From positions 58,051-122,050 of the forward strand of contig JAQGOF010000043.1 of the NCBI GenBank assembly GCA_028293745.1: DNA of 64,000 nt, given 5' to 3'. This DNA comes from Gammaproteobacteria bacterium. Its GTDB lineage: Bacteria; Pseudomonadota; Gammaproteobacteria; Steroidobacterales; Steroidobacteraceae. A program made the position numbers and the translations under genes. The notes below the pieces were generated by a model that ran no database searches, was not told where the DNA came from, and saw nothing but the letters and a program-made list of their open reading frames with translations. How positions within the stretch are numbered: the stretch's first letter is position 1; every line of letters starts with the position of its first letter. This document shows positions 51,277 through 60,663 of this stretch, piece after piece.

Positions 51277-52551
51277 ATGACGGTCAACTGGAAAGCACTG
51301 GCCGCAACGCTTCTGTCGGTCGGCCTCGCATCCCTGCTGTGGGTGCGGGGAATCGCCCCGGCGGTTTCACGGGTCGGGACAGATTTTCCAGGCTATCTCA
51401 CGGCCGCCAGAATCGTTGCAGACGGGGGTCCCGCAGCGCGATTATACGATGACGCCTGGTTCCAGGATCAGATGCGTCACTATGGAATTGGCGACCCGAA
51501 ACAAGGCAAGTTTGCACCGTTTCCTCCACCTACCGCGCTGCTCCTGATTCCGCTGTGCCGCCTGGAGCCCTTGAACGCCCTGCGCGTAATGACCAGTGTC
51601 AGCCTACTATGCCTGATCTGCTCGGTCATCCTTCTGAGACGGATTCTGAACTGGAGTCTGCTCGCAGCGACCGCTTTCGTGCTGCTGTCGGGCTACGCCG
51701 TCAGCAACACGCTGCGGTTCGGACAGCCTTATATCCTGGTGTCGGCGAGCTGTCTGCTCGGCTACTTTGAATACCGCAGAGGCAGGCCGCTGCTGGCCGG
51801 CCTGTGTTTCGGACTGTTCGTGCCCATCAAATACTTCCCGGTGGCGTTCCTGGTCTATTTCGCGTTCCGCAGGGAGTGGAAAGTCGTGCTGGGGGGCGCT
51901 GCAGCCAGCGCCGCGGTCGTGTTGGCCAGTGTGGCCGTGCTCGGCTGGCCGGTTCACCAGCAATTCCTGGCCTCCGTCCTTGGCAATCACCTGCTCGCCA
52001 ATCTGAGCATGCAGGATCCGTTCACTGCGAGCTTTCAGTCTTTCGATACTCTCTTCCGGCGCCTGTTCGTGTTTGACCCCGCCGCGAACCCGCATCCCTG
52101 GCTGGCATTGCCCTGGTTGCAAGGCATCGCGGTCCTATCGACCAAGGGTGCGATTCTTGCCGTGGCCATCATTACCCTCGTCAAGCTGGCGCGTGATGCG
52201 GCCTGTGACTGTGTGCCACCATCGATAGGGCTGCTGGGAGTCCTCGTGTTGCTGCTTGCGCCGGCCACCGCGACATATCATTTCGTACTGCTGTGGCTAC
52301 CCGTCGCCCTGCTGATAGCTCACTTCCTGCGCGAGAACGCATTTGCGACCGCATGGGCCGTGCTGGGTATGTACGCACTGATCGGCTTCTTGCCTTACGG
52401 GCACACGGCTGTGTTCGAGGGGCGTGGAGCGCTCACCGTGCTTGCCTATCCCAGGTTGTGGCTGCTGCTGCTGATATTCTCGGTCAGCGTGTCCTTCTTC
52501 CTGAATCACTCGCGGCAAGCTCGCACAGCGGCCGCGGCCCCAACATGCTGA
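51277..52551 (+). CDS. GT87-type (DUF2029) membrane glycosyltransferase
   Basis: 424 residues with about 9-10 membrane helices. The luminal loop DFPGYLTAARIVADGGPAARLYD and KFAPFPPPTALLLIPL (the DUF2029 PP motif) and the GLFVPIKYFPVAF helix match the polyprenol-phosphate-mannose-using GT-C enzymes (GT87). It would transfer a sugar from a lipid carrier, perhaps the one made by the DPM1-like enzyme at 42839. It overlaps the next gene by 7 nt. Confidence 0.82.
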   Translation: MTVNWKALAATLLSVGLASLLWVRGIAPAVSRVGTDFPGYLTAARIVADGGPAARLYDDAWFQDQMRHYGIGDPKQGKFAPFPPPTALLLIPLCRLEPLNALRVMTSVSLLCLICSVILLRRILNWSLLAATAFVLLSGYAVSNTLRFGQPYILVSASCLLGYFEYRRGRPLLAGLCFGLFVPIKYFPVAFLVYFAFRREWKVVLGGAAASAAVVLASVAVLGWPVHQQFLASVLGNHLLANLSMQDPFTASFQSFDTLFRRLFVFDPAANPHPWLALPWLQGIAVLSTKGAILAVAIITLVKLARDAACDCVPPSIGLLGVLVLLLAPATATYHFVLLWLPVALLIAHFLRENAFATAWAVLGMYALIGFLPYGHTAVFEGRGALTVLAYPRLWLLLLIFSVSVSFFLNHSRQARTAAAAPTC

Positions 52552-54080
52552 ACCGGCATACGTTTGGGATTGCGGCCTTCGCTGCTCTGCTGTTCCTCAG
52601 CTCGCTCGCGTCGGTTCACCTGACGGCGCTGCCGGTGTTTGAGGATGAGGGCTCCCAACTGCGTTTGATCTGGAGGATAGTCGAAGCGGGAGAGTGGCTG
52701 CAGCCTTTGGCTGACGGCAAGCCGCTCGAGGCCTGGCTCATGGCGCCACTGATCAGGCTGGGTCCGCAGCCCCTCGTCATGATCCGCGCGTTGCACGTTC
52801 TCAGCGGGATGATTGGCGCAGTGTTGACTTACCGGCTGGCGCTGCAAGTCGGCGATCGATGGATGGCACTCACGAGCGGCGCGCTGTTTGCCATCTGCCC
52901 GTTTGTCGTCTATCTGCAGCGACTGGCGCTGTCCGACATTTTCATGTGCACCGCCGGCATCTGGGTTCTCCTGCGCGTCATCGGGCTCATCCGGTCAGCA
53001 ACCTGGGCGAATTCGGCGTGGCTGGCGATTGCGCTGCTGTTGGCGGCGCTCTGCAAGTTTCCGGTGGGGTTCGTGTTTCTGACATCCATGCCGCTGGCGC
53101 TCGTGCTGCTGCCTGCCGCCGAGCGCCGCGCCCTGCTGCATCAACCTGCACTGACCAGAGTAGCGGCCGCACATGCGCCCGCAGCGGCGCTGGCGGCACT
53201 CATCGCGGTTGTGGCCATCATCAGAGTACGGCACGGCCAGCCGCCCGGATTCGGTCTGGCTGATTTGCTGGGTGTGGGTCTCGGGCAATACCAAGGCATT
53301 ACGGCGGCAATCGGGCTGCCGCGCCCCAACCTCATCACCGAGCTGACCGCGCAGTTGTCGTGGCCCGTGGCCGCAATTGGATTGATTGGTCTGGCCGCCA
53401 GCGCGCTCCTGCAGGATTGGCGCCAACGCTGGCTCATCGCGACAGGGGCCCTGCCCATGCTCACGATAGGGCTTTTGGCCTCGTTCTGGTTTTCGCGTTA
53501 TCTGCTGTTCACACTCCCGCCGCTCATCATCGCCGCCGCATCGGGCTGGCAGGCGTTGGCGTCGCGCTGGGGACCCTTCGGACAATCCGTCAAATTCGCA
53601 GCGTTGGCGCTGTGTGTAGCGCTCATGGGCCTGCAGTCCGTGCGGCTCGTCGTCGAGCCCGCCGCGGCCAGATGGTCCCCCTTGGACCGCTTTCAGTATT
53701 TTGAAGGCTGGGGTTCCGGCTATGGATACGCGGAAGCCGCGCAATTCATTCTCGGAGCACCCAATGTGCCCCAGTTGATCTACTCACTGGATGGCCACAG
53801 TGCTTACCAGCTGCGCAACTACCTTCCGGCTGCATGGGGCGCTCGTATCGGACCGGTGGAATATGCACCTGATGGCACAGGCTTGCGCGATAAGGCCGCG
53901 CGACTGGAGAATCTGCTCAGCCGTGCGCCCGTCTGGATCATCGTCGCGGAGCAGCTTCTGCAGGGCTGCCTGGATTCGGATTTTGGCCCGGCGGGTGCCC
54001 GGCAGCTGCATCTGCGCCGGATTGCCGCGTTCGACAAACCGGGAGCGCACACGCAACTGGCGATATATGAGATTAAATGA
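52545..54080 (+). CDS. GT39/ArnT-type membrane glycosyltransferase
   Basis: 511 residues from ATG 52545. The first periplasmic loop has the acidic DE pair FEDEGSQLRLIW, typical of PMT/ArnT/GT83 enzymes, and RLALSDIFMCTAGIW follows as the second conserved block. About 11 membrane helices are visible, then a periplasmic C-terminal domain of about 140 residues. It would use a polyprenyl-linked sugar. Works with the GT87 protein and sulfotransferase in one operon. Confidence 0.82.
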   Translation: MLNRHTFGIAAFAALLFLSSLASVHLTALPVFEDEGSQLRLIWRIVEAGEWLQPLADGKPLEAWLMAPLIRLGPQPLVMIRALHVLSGMIGAVLTYRLALQVGDRWMALTSGALFAICPFVVYLQRLALSDIFMCTAGIWVLLRVIGLIRSATWANSAWLAIALLLAALCKFPVGFVFLTSMPLALVLLPAAERRALLHQPALTRVAAAHAPAAALAALIAVVAIIRVRHGQPPGFGLADLLGVGLGQYQGITAAIGLPRPNLITELTAQLSWPVAAIGLIGLAASALLQDWRQRWLIATGALPMLTIGLLASFWFSRYLLFTLPPLIIAAASGWQALASRWGPFGQSVKFAALALCVALMGLQSVRLVVEPAAARWSPLDRFQYFEGWGSGYGYAEAAQFILGAPNVPQLIYSLDGHSAYQLRNYLPAAWGARIGPVEYAPDGTGLRDKAARLENLLSRAPVWIIVAEQLLQGCLDSDFGPAGARQLHLRRIAAFDKPGAHTQLAIYEIK

Positions 54081-54107
54081 GATTACGCGAAACATAGGTC
54101 CACGGGC

Positions 54108-55109
54108 GTGAGGCTTCCCAACTTCTTCATTGTCGGTGCGCCGAAGGCGGGAACGACATCACTCTATGCCTACCTGGACCAACACGCCCAGGTGTACATG
54201 TCGCCGCTCAAGGAAGCGTACTACTTCGCCTCGGAAGTCCGGGCGGAAAACTTCAGCGCGGAGGAGCGGCCGCGCATTGAGCGTGATCTGCGCACGCTCG
54301 CGGAATACCTGCGCGGCGACATGCGCGAAAAGCGTTTTGGAGGATTGGTTTCGAATTGGGATGATTACCTGAAATTATTTCGATCCGCGTCCGACGAGAT
54401 TGCCGTAGGCGAAGCCACTCCGCACTACCTCTGGTCGCAGAGCGCAGCGCGCAACATCGCCGCGCGCCTCCCCCACGCCCGGATCATCATCAGCCTCAGG
54501 AACCCCGTCGATCGCGCGTTCTCGGACTATTTGCATATGGTGACGGTCGGGGCGGTCCGCAGGTCCTTCCGGGAACAGATTCACGCGAATCTGCGCTGCG
54601 AGAGTAAACAGATCGGCCTGGAATGGCCCTTCCTTGAATACGGCCAGTACACCGAGCAGATCATGCGCTACTTCAACGAGTTTCCTCGTTCGCAGATTCA
54701 CATCTCCCTGTACGAGGATCTGCAGCGCGCGCCCGGGGCTCTGGTTTCGGGCTTGTTTGAATTCCTGGGCGTCGACCCAGGCTTCGCCGCGGATCTATCG
54801 CGCCGTCACAACGAGCCGCGCATTCCGAGGTTCGCCGGTACCGCATACTTTCTGAAGAAGTGGAAGGTCTGGCCATACCTGCGGTATCTCGCGCCAACAG
54901 CGCTGCGTCCGCGACTGCGGTCGATTGTGTTTCATTCGCGCGCCTCGCTGACGATGGACCCGGCGGATCGCGCATTTCTTACGGACTACTACCGCGATGA
55001 GATCGGCAAGCTGGCGGCGCTTCTGGATCGTGATCTGACATCCTGGCTCGGACAGCCGCCGGATGATGAGATGAGCTCGGCAGTCCTGCCGGATAGAGGC
55101 GCCATATGA
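54108..55109 (+). CDS. PAPS-dependent sulfotransferase
   Basis: 333 residues from GTG 54108. The 5'-phosphosulfate loop is FFIVGAPKAGTTSLYAYLDQ (about 6-26), with the catalytic Lys in PKAGTT, and the 3'-phosphate site is IISLRNPVDRAFSDYLH. Both are diagnostic of heparan-type sulfotransferases. It moves sulfate from PAPS to a hydroxyl or amine of a sugar or lipid. Being in the glycan island, its product should be a sulfated glycan or glycolipid. It is ATGA-coupled to the following methyltransferase. Confidence 0.9.
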   Translation: MRLPNFFIVGAPKAGTTSLYAYLDQHAQVYMSPLKEAYYFASEVRAENFSAEERPRIERDLRTLAEYLRGDMREKRFGGLVSNWDDYLKLFRSASDEIAVGEATPHYLWSQSAARNIAARLPHARIIISLRNPVDRAFSDYLHMVTVGAVRRSFREQIHANLRCESKQIGLEWPFLEYGQYTEQIMRYFNEFPRSQIHISLYEDLQRAPGALVSGLFEFLGVDPGFAADLSRRHNEPRIPRFAGTAYFLKKWKVWPYLRYLAPTALRPRLRSIVFHSRASLTMDPADRAFLTDYYRDEIGKLAALLDRDLTSWLGQPPDDEMSSAVLPDRGAI

Positions 55110-55918
55110 ATGACACCGCCGCGGAGTACGTCAAGCAGATGCTGACGGGTGCAGAGTACGTCAGGCAAATCACCTCGGTGGAATCGGATCGTCGCGCACG
55201 CTCGGCCTTTCATGATCTCGTGCTGCGAGTCGCCCCGCCAGGGGGCGCGCTCTTTGACTTCGGTGCGGGTCCGGGAATCGATGCGCGCTTCTTTGCCGAA
55301 CGCGGGTTCACCGTCGGGGCGTATGACGTCGATCCGAGGATGCGCGAGTTCTTTGCCGAGCATTGTCGGGATCTCATGGACGGCGGGCGTGTTGCACTCG
55401 ACTGCAGCACCTATCGCGAGTTCGTGACCCGCAGGACCTCGGAGACGGGAGCGCGTGCCGATGTGGTCATATCCAACTTTGCGCCGCTCAACCTCGTCGC
55501 TGACCTGCACGAGCTGTTTGCGAAATTCCATGCACTCACCGGTCCGAACGGCAAGGTGATCGCGAGCGTACTGAGCCCGTACTTCATCGACGACATGAAA
55601 CTGAGCTGGTGGTGGCGCAATGCAGCGCGCATGTGGAGCGATGGATATTTCTTTCTGCCCGGTCCGCAAGCGCCGCATTTCCGCCGGCGGCTCGCCAATT
55701 TCGCCTCACTGAGCATGCCGTATTTCAGGCTGGCACGCCTGTTTCGCGGCTTGCCACCCCTGCTGGGGCGCGACGCAAAGGGAGTCGAAATCGGCGACTC
55801 CGCCGGCTTCGCCTGGTTGCGTGCTACTACGTCGCGATTCATGTTCCTGGAGTTTGAAAAATGCGCTCCGCAGGCGGCTGTCTCAGGGAACATTGGCCAG
55901 ACGTCGGAAGGTCTCTGA
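55106..55918 (+). CDS. SAM-dependent methyltransferase
   Basis: 270 residues. Motif I is ALFDFGAGPGIDARFFAERG (about 48-68), motif II GAYDVDPRM and motif IV VVISNFAPLNLVADL, the same NxxPLN pattern as the methyltransferase at 41988. C-terminal residues 170-240 are basic and aromatic (WWWRNAARMWSDGYFF). Likely modifies the same sulfated product. The 3' end overlaps the convergent ABC transporter by 36 nt. Confidence 0.83.
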   Translation: MNDTAAEYVKQMLTGAEYVRQITSVESDRRARSAFHDLVLRVAPPGGALFDFGAGPGIDARFFAERGFTVGAYDVDPRMREFFAEHCRDLMDGGRVALDCSTYREFVTRRTSETGARADVVISNFAPLNLVADLHELFAKFHALTGPNGKVIASVLSPYFIDDMKLSWWWRNAARMWSDGYFFLPGPQAPHFRRRLANFASLSMPYFRLARLFRGLPPLLGRDAKGVEIGDSAGFAWLRATTSRFMFLEFEKCAPQAAVSGNIGQTSEGL

Positions 55919-57676
55919 GCTACCGAGCAACGCATCATAGGTCCCGGAGCCTGTGACTCGCCCACGGTCCAACTCGAAAATCACGTCGCACGGCCGCACC
56001 GTACTCAGCCGGTGAGCGATGACGATGATCGTGTATCGTCCTCGCAGCCGTATCACGGTCTCCATCAACTCCTGTTCGGTCAAGCCGTCAAGAGCGTTGG
56101 TGGCCTCATCCAATATGAGAACCGAGGCATCTGCGTACAGTGCGCGGGCGATTCCGATTCTTTGCCGCTGGCCACCACTCAAGCCCACGCCCCGCTCACC
56201 CACCACGTGGCTGTAGCCGTTCGGTAGAGTTCGGACGAATTCGTCCAACAGGGCCAATTGGGCCGCCTCCCGCAGACGCGGCTGGTCGATTCCCGAGTCG
56301 CATGCACCGAGCGCGATGTTTGCGGCGATGGTCGTGTCCAACAGGCAGATGCTCTGGGGCACATAAGCGATCCGGCTCTGCCAGGCCGCACGGTTTGCAT
56401 CGTTCAGAGCAATGCCGTCCACTTCGATCCGGCCGTTTGCGGGCACGAGCAGTCCGGCGATCAGATCGACCAACGTCGTTTTTCCTGAGCCGTTCGCACC
56501 GACAATCCCGATGGCCGCACGGGCGGGGATACGCAGTGTCACGTCGCTGACTGCCATCGGCCGATCGGCCTCATAGCGGAATGAGACCTCCTTGAGACGG
56601 ATGTCCGTGCGCGGAAGCGCGCGCCAGGTGGGGTCGGTCGCGATTACGGCCTGCTTTCTCAGGCGCGCCAGACGCAGATCGGGTGTGATGGAGCTGAATC
56701 CGGTCCGATCGGCCCGAATCCTGACAAGTGAAAAAAATACCGATTGGAACGTCGGCAGGAGACGATACGCCGCAAACGCAAAAAACGTCAGTGGGCCCAG
56801 TCTGGAGCCCACCCCGTCATCACCTGCACCCGCCAGCAGCGCTGCTGCAACCAGCGTCACCACTGCGACGCATTCCATGACATACCGGGGGCTTTGGCCA
56901 AGGAGCTGTGCATGGGCGGCCGCGCGCGCCAATGCGTGGCTGGCGCGCGCGAAACTGGCATGGAAGAAATCCTGGGCCCGCAGAATAGTGATCTCCTTGA
57001 TTGCCCCCAGGCTCTCGTTCACGGTCCGCGTCAGTTCTATAAACAGTCGCGACTGGATCTGGCCCGCACGCAACAATCGGTGGCGCACCCCAAGGTAGAT
57101 GAGGACATAGCCTCCCGCCAGAGCCGCCAACATCGCGACTGCCACGAGTGGTTGGATCAACATGAGAGAGACCATGATGAACAGCGCCGTGATCACGCCT
57201 GTAATCAGCGTGAAGGCATTCTGCAGGATCTGGATGGTCGCCCTGATCGGCTCGTGGATGACATTGTTGAAAAGCACGGCACTTTGAATCCGGGCGTAAA
57301 ACACATACGGACGATGCAAATACTCCGCGAACAGGATGGATTGCAGGTCGGTGCCAATCCACACTGCCAGCCGGATCATCACCAACGAGCCGACCACATT
57401 GATGAGATTCGCCAGCAGCACGAACCCCATGAATACCAGGCCCAGGGCGATCGTAAAGCTGCGCCTGCTGGAGAATCCGAGCTGATACAGCGAGTGCAAA
57501 AGCGCGCTCTGGTCAATCAGACGTGGATTGCCCAATACCGAGAAAAATGGCGCGATTGATGCAATGCCGGCAAGTGTTGAAAACGCCATCAGAATCGACA
57601 GCAGCTGTGCGGCAAGGACCCAGCGTCGCTGCCTGGGGGTGAGCACGCTCCAGATGTCGTGCACCAGGTTAGTCAC
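55883..57676 (-). CDS. ABC exporter, fused membrane and ATPase domains
   Basis: 597 residues from GTG 57676. Six membrane helices in residues 20-330, then an ATPase with Walker A IGIVGANGSGKTTLVDLIAG, signature LSGGQRQRIGIARALYADA, Walker B VLILDEATNALD and the switch His in VIAHRLSTVR. The layout equals MsbA/PglK-type half transporters that flip lipid-linked saccharides. In this island it is the natural exporter of a lipid-linked glycan. Last gene of a minus-strand operon with radical SAM genes. Confidence 0.9.
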   Translation of the reverse strand: MTNLVHDIWSVLTPRQRRWVLAAQLLSILMAFSTLAGIASIAPFFSVLGNPRLIDQSALLHSLYQLGFSSRRSFTIALGLVFMGFVLLANLINVVGSLVMIRLAVWIGTDLQSILFAEYLHRPYVFYARIQSAVLFNNVIHEPIRATIQILQNAFTLITGVITALFIMVSLMLIQPLVAVAMLAALAGGYVLIYLGVRHRLLRAGQIQSRLFIELTRTVNESLGAIKEITILRAQDFFHASFARASHALARAAAHAQLLGQSPRYVMECVAVVTLVAAALLAGAGDDGVGSRLGPLTFFAFAAYRLLPTFQSVFFSLVRIRADRTGFSSITPDLRLARLRKQAVIATDPTWRALPRTDIRLKEVSFRYEADRPMAVSDVTLRIPARAAIGIVGANGSGKTTLVDLIAGLLVPANGRIEVDGIALNDANRAAWQSRIAYVPQSICLLDTTIAANIALGACDSGIDQPRLREAAQLALLDEFVRTLPNGYSHVVGERGVGLSGGQRQRIGIARALYADASVLILDEATNALDGLTEQELMETVIRLRGRYTIIVIAHRLSTVRPCDVIFELDRGRVTGSGTYDALLGSSETFRRLANVP

Positions 57677-57685
57677 GGTACGGGC

Positions 57686-59194
57686 TCAAAGGCTGGTGAC
57701 CGCAGGGTTCGCGAGCCGCACGAGCCGCCTGGAGAGCGCAAGCTCCCAGGGTCGATCGTAACGGCGGAACCGGTACCGCCAGGCTGCCAGCGCCTTTAAA
57801 GTCGTTTTGGTCCAGGCCGGCGAGCGTACATCCTGCGCGGTCGGGAACCGGCAGCCCAGAACGGTCGTAAAGTTGCGGATTCGCCGCCGGACGCGCTCGG
57901 TCAGCCAGGGGGCATCCGCGTGGCAGGAGTAGTCGACCCACCGCTTCTCGGTCCATCCTTCCGGTGTTGTCGGAAATCGCAGCAGGTTGCCATTGAGATC
58001 CCGCAATGGCCGCGCCCCGGCACGTACACGGGCGCTCTTCGGCAGGCATTCCGGCGGCAACGGCGTGTAGATGTAGATGATGATCTCCGAATCGCGGTTG
58101 ACCTTCTTCACCTGCCGGATGAATTCGAAAGTGCGCTCGGTCTCAGCCTCGGTGTCATCCGGCGGGCCGACCATGAAAGACAGCTCGGGAACCACGCCAT
58201 GGCGACGACACAGCTCGGCGACGGCCAGCGTCTGGTCGGAGCTCGTGCCCTTGCGGATATTCGCAAGCATGGCGTCATTCGGCGATTCCGCCCCGATGTA
58301 AGCCATCCTGAGCCTGCTCTGGCGCACCAGCTTCCAGGAAGCATCCGACAGGTTGAGCAGCGCATCCGCCCGCGCATAGCACCACCACGGAAGCTGAATC
58401 CTGGCGAGCACTTCCAACAGGGGGACCATGTCCTCCTCGCGATCGAAGAAATTATGATCAAAAAACTGCAGCGAGTCTGCACCCAGCGACTCCTTGAGCC
58501 AGGTGAGGTCGCGCTCCAGGCGCTCGGCCGGTGGCAAATGGGTAGCGCCGCGAAACATGGCCGCTACGCCGCAAAAAGTACAACGAAACCGGCAGCCCAG
58601 AGATGCCTGGTGAGTGGCCGTGCGGTGCCCGAGAAACGTCTTCGCAAGGTACGCGCGCGGATCGCCCAGTAAATGGTAGGGCAGTGGCGTGGCGGTGCGA
58701 TCGTCCCGGGACCTGCGCTCTTCGTTGTGAACGACTTCGCTGCTGCGTTTCCAGGTCAGCCCGGCAATGCGCCCGAGTTTGTCGCAGTCCCCGATTGCTT
58801 CCAACAATTCGGCGAGGGCCACCTCCCCCGCGCCTCTGATCGCGTAGTCCACGTACGGTGCGTTGACCGCGGCGTTGGTATACAGAGTCGGGAAGTATCC
58901 ACCCCAAACGATGGGAGTTGCAGGTGAGAATCGCCGTATGAGTTTCGAAGAGTCGATGGCCGATTGGACCTGCGGGCCACCCATCACCGTCAAACCAACC
59001 GCGTCATAGTGCTCGGTAGCCAGTAGCTGCTCGATGGTCGACCAGTACTCGCGATCAACGTTGCCATCGATCACGCGGCAAGTGGTCGTCTTTTCGAGTG
59101 CTCCGGCGAGCGTCAGCAAAGACAGTGGGAAACGCGCGCTGCGCCGCGACGTCATCTGCGGATTGATCAGCAGAATGCGGCTCTGCGCCGTCAT
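57686..59194 (-). CDS. B12-binding-type radical SAM protein
   Basis: 502 residues from ATG 59194, overlapping the upstream stop (ATGA). The cobalamin-like domain is RILLINPQMTSRR through GGYFPTLYTNAAV and IRGAGEVALAELLEA. The radical SAM cluster is CRFRCTFC at about 210, followed by SLQFFDHNFFDREEDM and YIGAESPNDAMLANIRKGT. The C-terminus is a helical region of about 130 residues. It is paralogous in layout to the next gene, so the two may act in sequence on one substrate. Product unknown. Confidence 0.86.
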   Translation of the reverse strand: MTAQSRILLINPQMTSRRSARFPLSLLTLAGALEKTTTCRVIDGNVDREYWSTIEQLLATEHYDAVGLTVMGGPQVQSAIDSSKLIRRFSPATPIVWGGYFPTLYTNAAVNAPYVDYAIRGAGEVALAELLEAIGDCDKLGRIAGLTWKRSSEVVHNEERRSRDDRTATPLPYHLLGDPRAYLAKTFLGHRTATHQASLGCRFRCTFCGVAAMFRGATHLPPAERLERDLTWLKESLGADSLQFFDHNFFDREEDMVPLLEVLARIQLPWWCYARADALLNLSDASWKLVRQSRLRMAYIGAESPNDAMLANIRKGTSSDQTLAVAELCRRHGVVPELSFMVGPPDDTEAETERTFEFIRQVKKVNRDSEIIIYIYTPLPPECLPKSARVRAGARPLRDLNGNLLRFPTTPEGWTEKRWVDYSCHADAPWLTERVRRRIRNFTTVLGCRFPTAQDVRSPAWTKTTLKALAAWRYRFRRYDRPWELALSRRLVRLANPAVTSL

Positions 59195-60663
59195 GACAGC
59201 TTTTGCGCCGGGACCAGCCACCGGGTGAACAACATCTCGACAGGCCAGCGGTAGTTGTCCCGGCCACAGCGATAGCGCGCGAGCTGCTGCAACAAGCGCT
59301 TACCCCGGCCGACCCGTTTCCAGGCGAGCTCGTGGAAGAACTTGAAGCGCTCGATGAGCTCGAATTTCTCGGGCGAGACCCACGGGCCGGGCTCACCCGC
59401 CACGTAGTCGAATTGCGCCCACGCCTCCAGCGTCTCCGGCAGACGGAAGCCGCGTTTGACCGCTTCGATCACCAGCTCACTGCCCGGATAGGGCTTGAAG
59501 TAGTAGATCGGCGTCAGAAAGTCGGGACTCATGGAGCGCAGGCGTTTCGCGCAGTCGAGCGTCGCCTGGATGCTCGCGTCGCTCTCTTCCGGGAAGCCGA
59601 CAATGAAAGGGAAGTGCCCCGCGATCTCGTGCCGCAGCATTTTCGCGGCGGTCTCATACACCTGCTCGATCTTGATGTCCTTGCGGATGCGCTTGAGGAC
59701 CTCGTTCGACCCTGACTCCACGCCGACCAACAAACGCCGCAGCCCGGATTGCTTGCAGCGGACCCACACATCGTCCGGAAGCCGGATGCCCTGGTCGGCC
59801 CGCATCGTCGCCGCCCAGGTGATCTTCATTCCCGACTCGATGATCCGGTCGGCCAGCGCGCGCACCCGCTCGCGCTGGGTAAAAAACGTCTCGTCCTGGA
59901 AGTTGACATCATCGAAGTGGTATCGATCCCATAGCTCCTTCAGCCGGATCGCCATGCGTACCGGCTCGAGTCCCACCCATTTGCGTCCATACACGAACGG
60001 ATCCGAGCAAAAGGCGCAACGGAAGTTACAACCCTGGGATGAGATGAAATCCAGCTGCCGCTTGCCCTTGAGCTGGAAGTAGCGCTCGACGGGGATCAGT
60101 CCGTAGTCGTGCGCGCGGAACTTGTCCACCTGCGCCAGGGGCCTGGGAGGGTTCTCGTGGACGGTTCCATCGGGCAGCCGGATAGTGCAACCGGCACACC
60201 CCTGCAGAGAGCGGCCCTGGGCAAGGCGGTCGACAATTTCGGCAAAGGTCTCTTCACCCTGGCCGCGCACGGTGACATCGACCGACTCCTCCAACAGGCA
60301 CTCGCGCGCGAACATGGAGGGGTGCCAGCCGCCCCAAACCACGGTCAGGTCGGGGCGCGCTCGCTTGGCTGCCCGGGATATCTTCAGAGCGTCCGAAATC
60401 GGCGCCCCCGTCAACACGGTTACTCCGAGGCACACGGCCCCATCGAGTTGTGACAGCACCGCAGACTGCGCATCCGGCTCCAGCCGGCCATCAATGATTA
60501 CGACCTCGCAGACTTGCGGATCCAGCTCCGATCCGATGGCGAGCAGCGCCAGCGGCATCGTGTAGAAGACTGCCTCCGGGTTGTACAACACGACCTTCAG
60601 CCGGCGCTTGGCCGCTGTCGCGGCCGTGGCGGCGGCATCAGTGTGCAGGACCGATCCGCTCAT
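59191..60663 (-). CDS. B12-binding-type radical SAM protein
   Basis: 490 residues. The cobalamin-type domain shows LKVVLYNPEAVFYTMPLALL, WGGWHPSMFARECLLEE and VRGQGEETFAEI; the WGGWHP motif is typical of the class. The cluster CNFRCAFC lies near 215 and is followed by VNFQDETFF and VGVESGSNEVLKRIRKD. GFPEESDASIQAT completes the barrel. Its stop overlaps the other radical SAM gene, and its start overlaps the methyltransferase stop (ATGA), so four genes are co-translated. Confidence 0.87.
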   Translation of the reverse strand: MSGSVLHTDAAATAATAAKRRLKVVLYNPEAVFYTMPLALLAIGSELDPQVCEVVIIDGRLEPDAQSAVLSQLDGAVCLGVTVLTGAPISDALKISRAAKRARPDLTVVWGGWHPSMFARECLLEESVDVTVRGQGEETFAEIVDRLAQGRSLQGCAGCTIRLPDGTVHENPPRPLAQVDKFRAHDYGLIPVERYFQLKGKRQLDFISSQGCNFRCAFCSDPFVYGRKWVGLEPVRMAIRLKELWDRYHFDDVNFQDETFFTQRERVRALADRIIESGMKITWAATMRADQGIRLPDDVWVRCKQSGLRRLLVGVESGSNEVLKRIRKDIKIEQVYETAAKMLRHEIAGHFPFIVGFPEESDASIQATLDCAKRLRSMSPDFLTPIYYFKPYPGSELVIEAVKRGFRLPETLEAWAQFDYVAGEPGPWVSPEKFELIERFKFFHELAWKRVGRGKRLLQQLARYRCGRDNYRWPVEMLFTRWLVPAQKLS

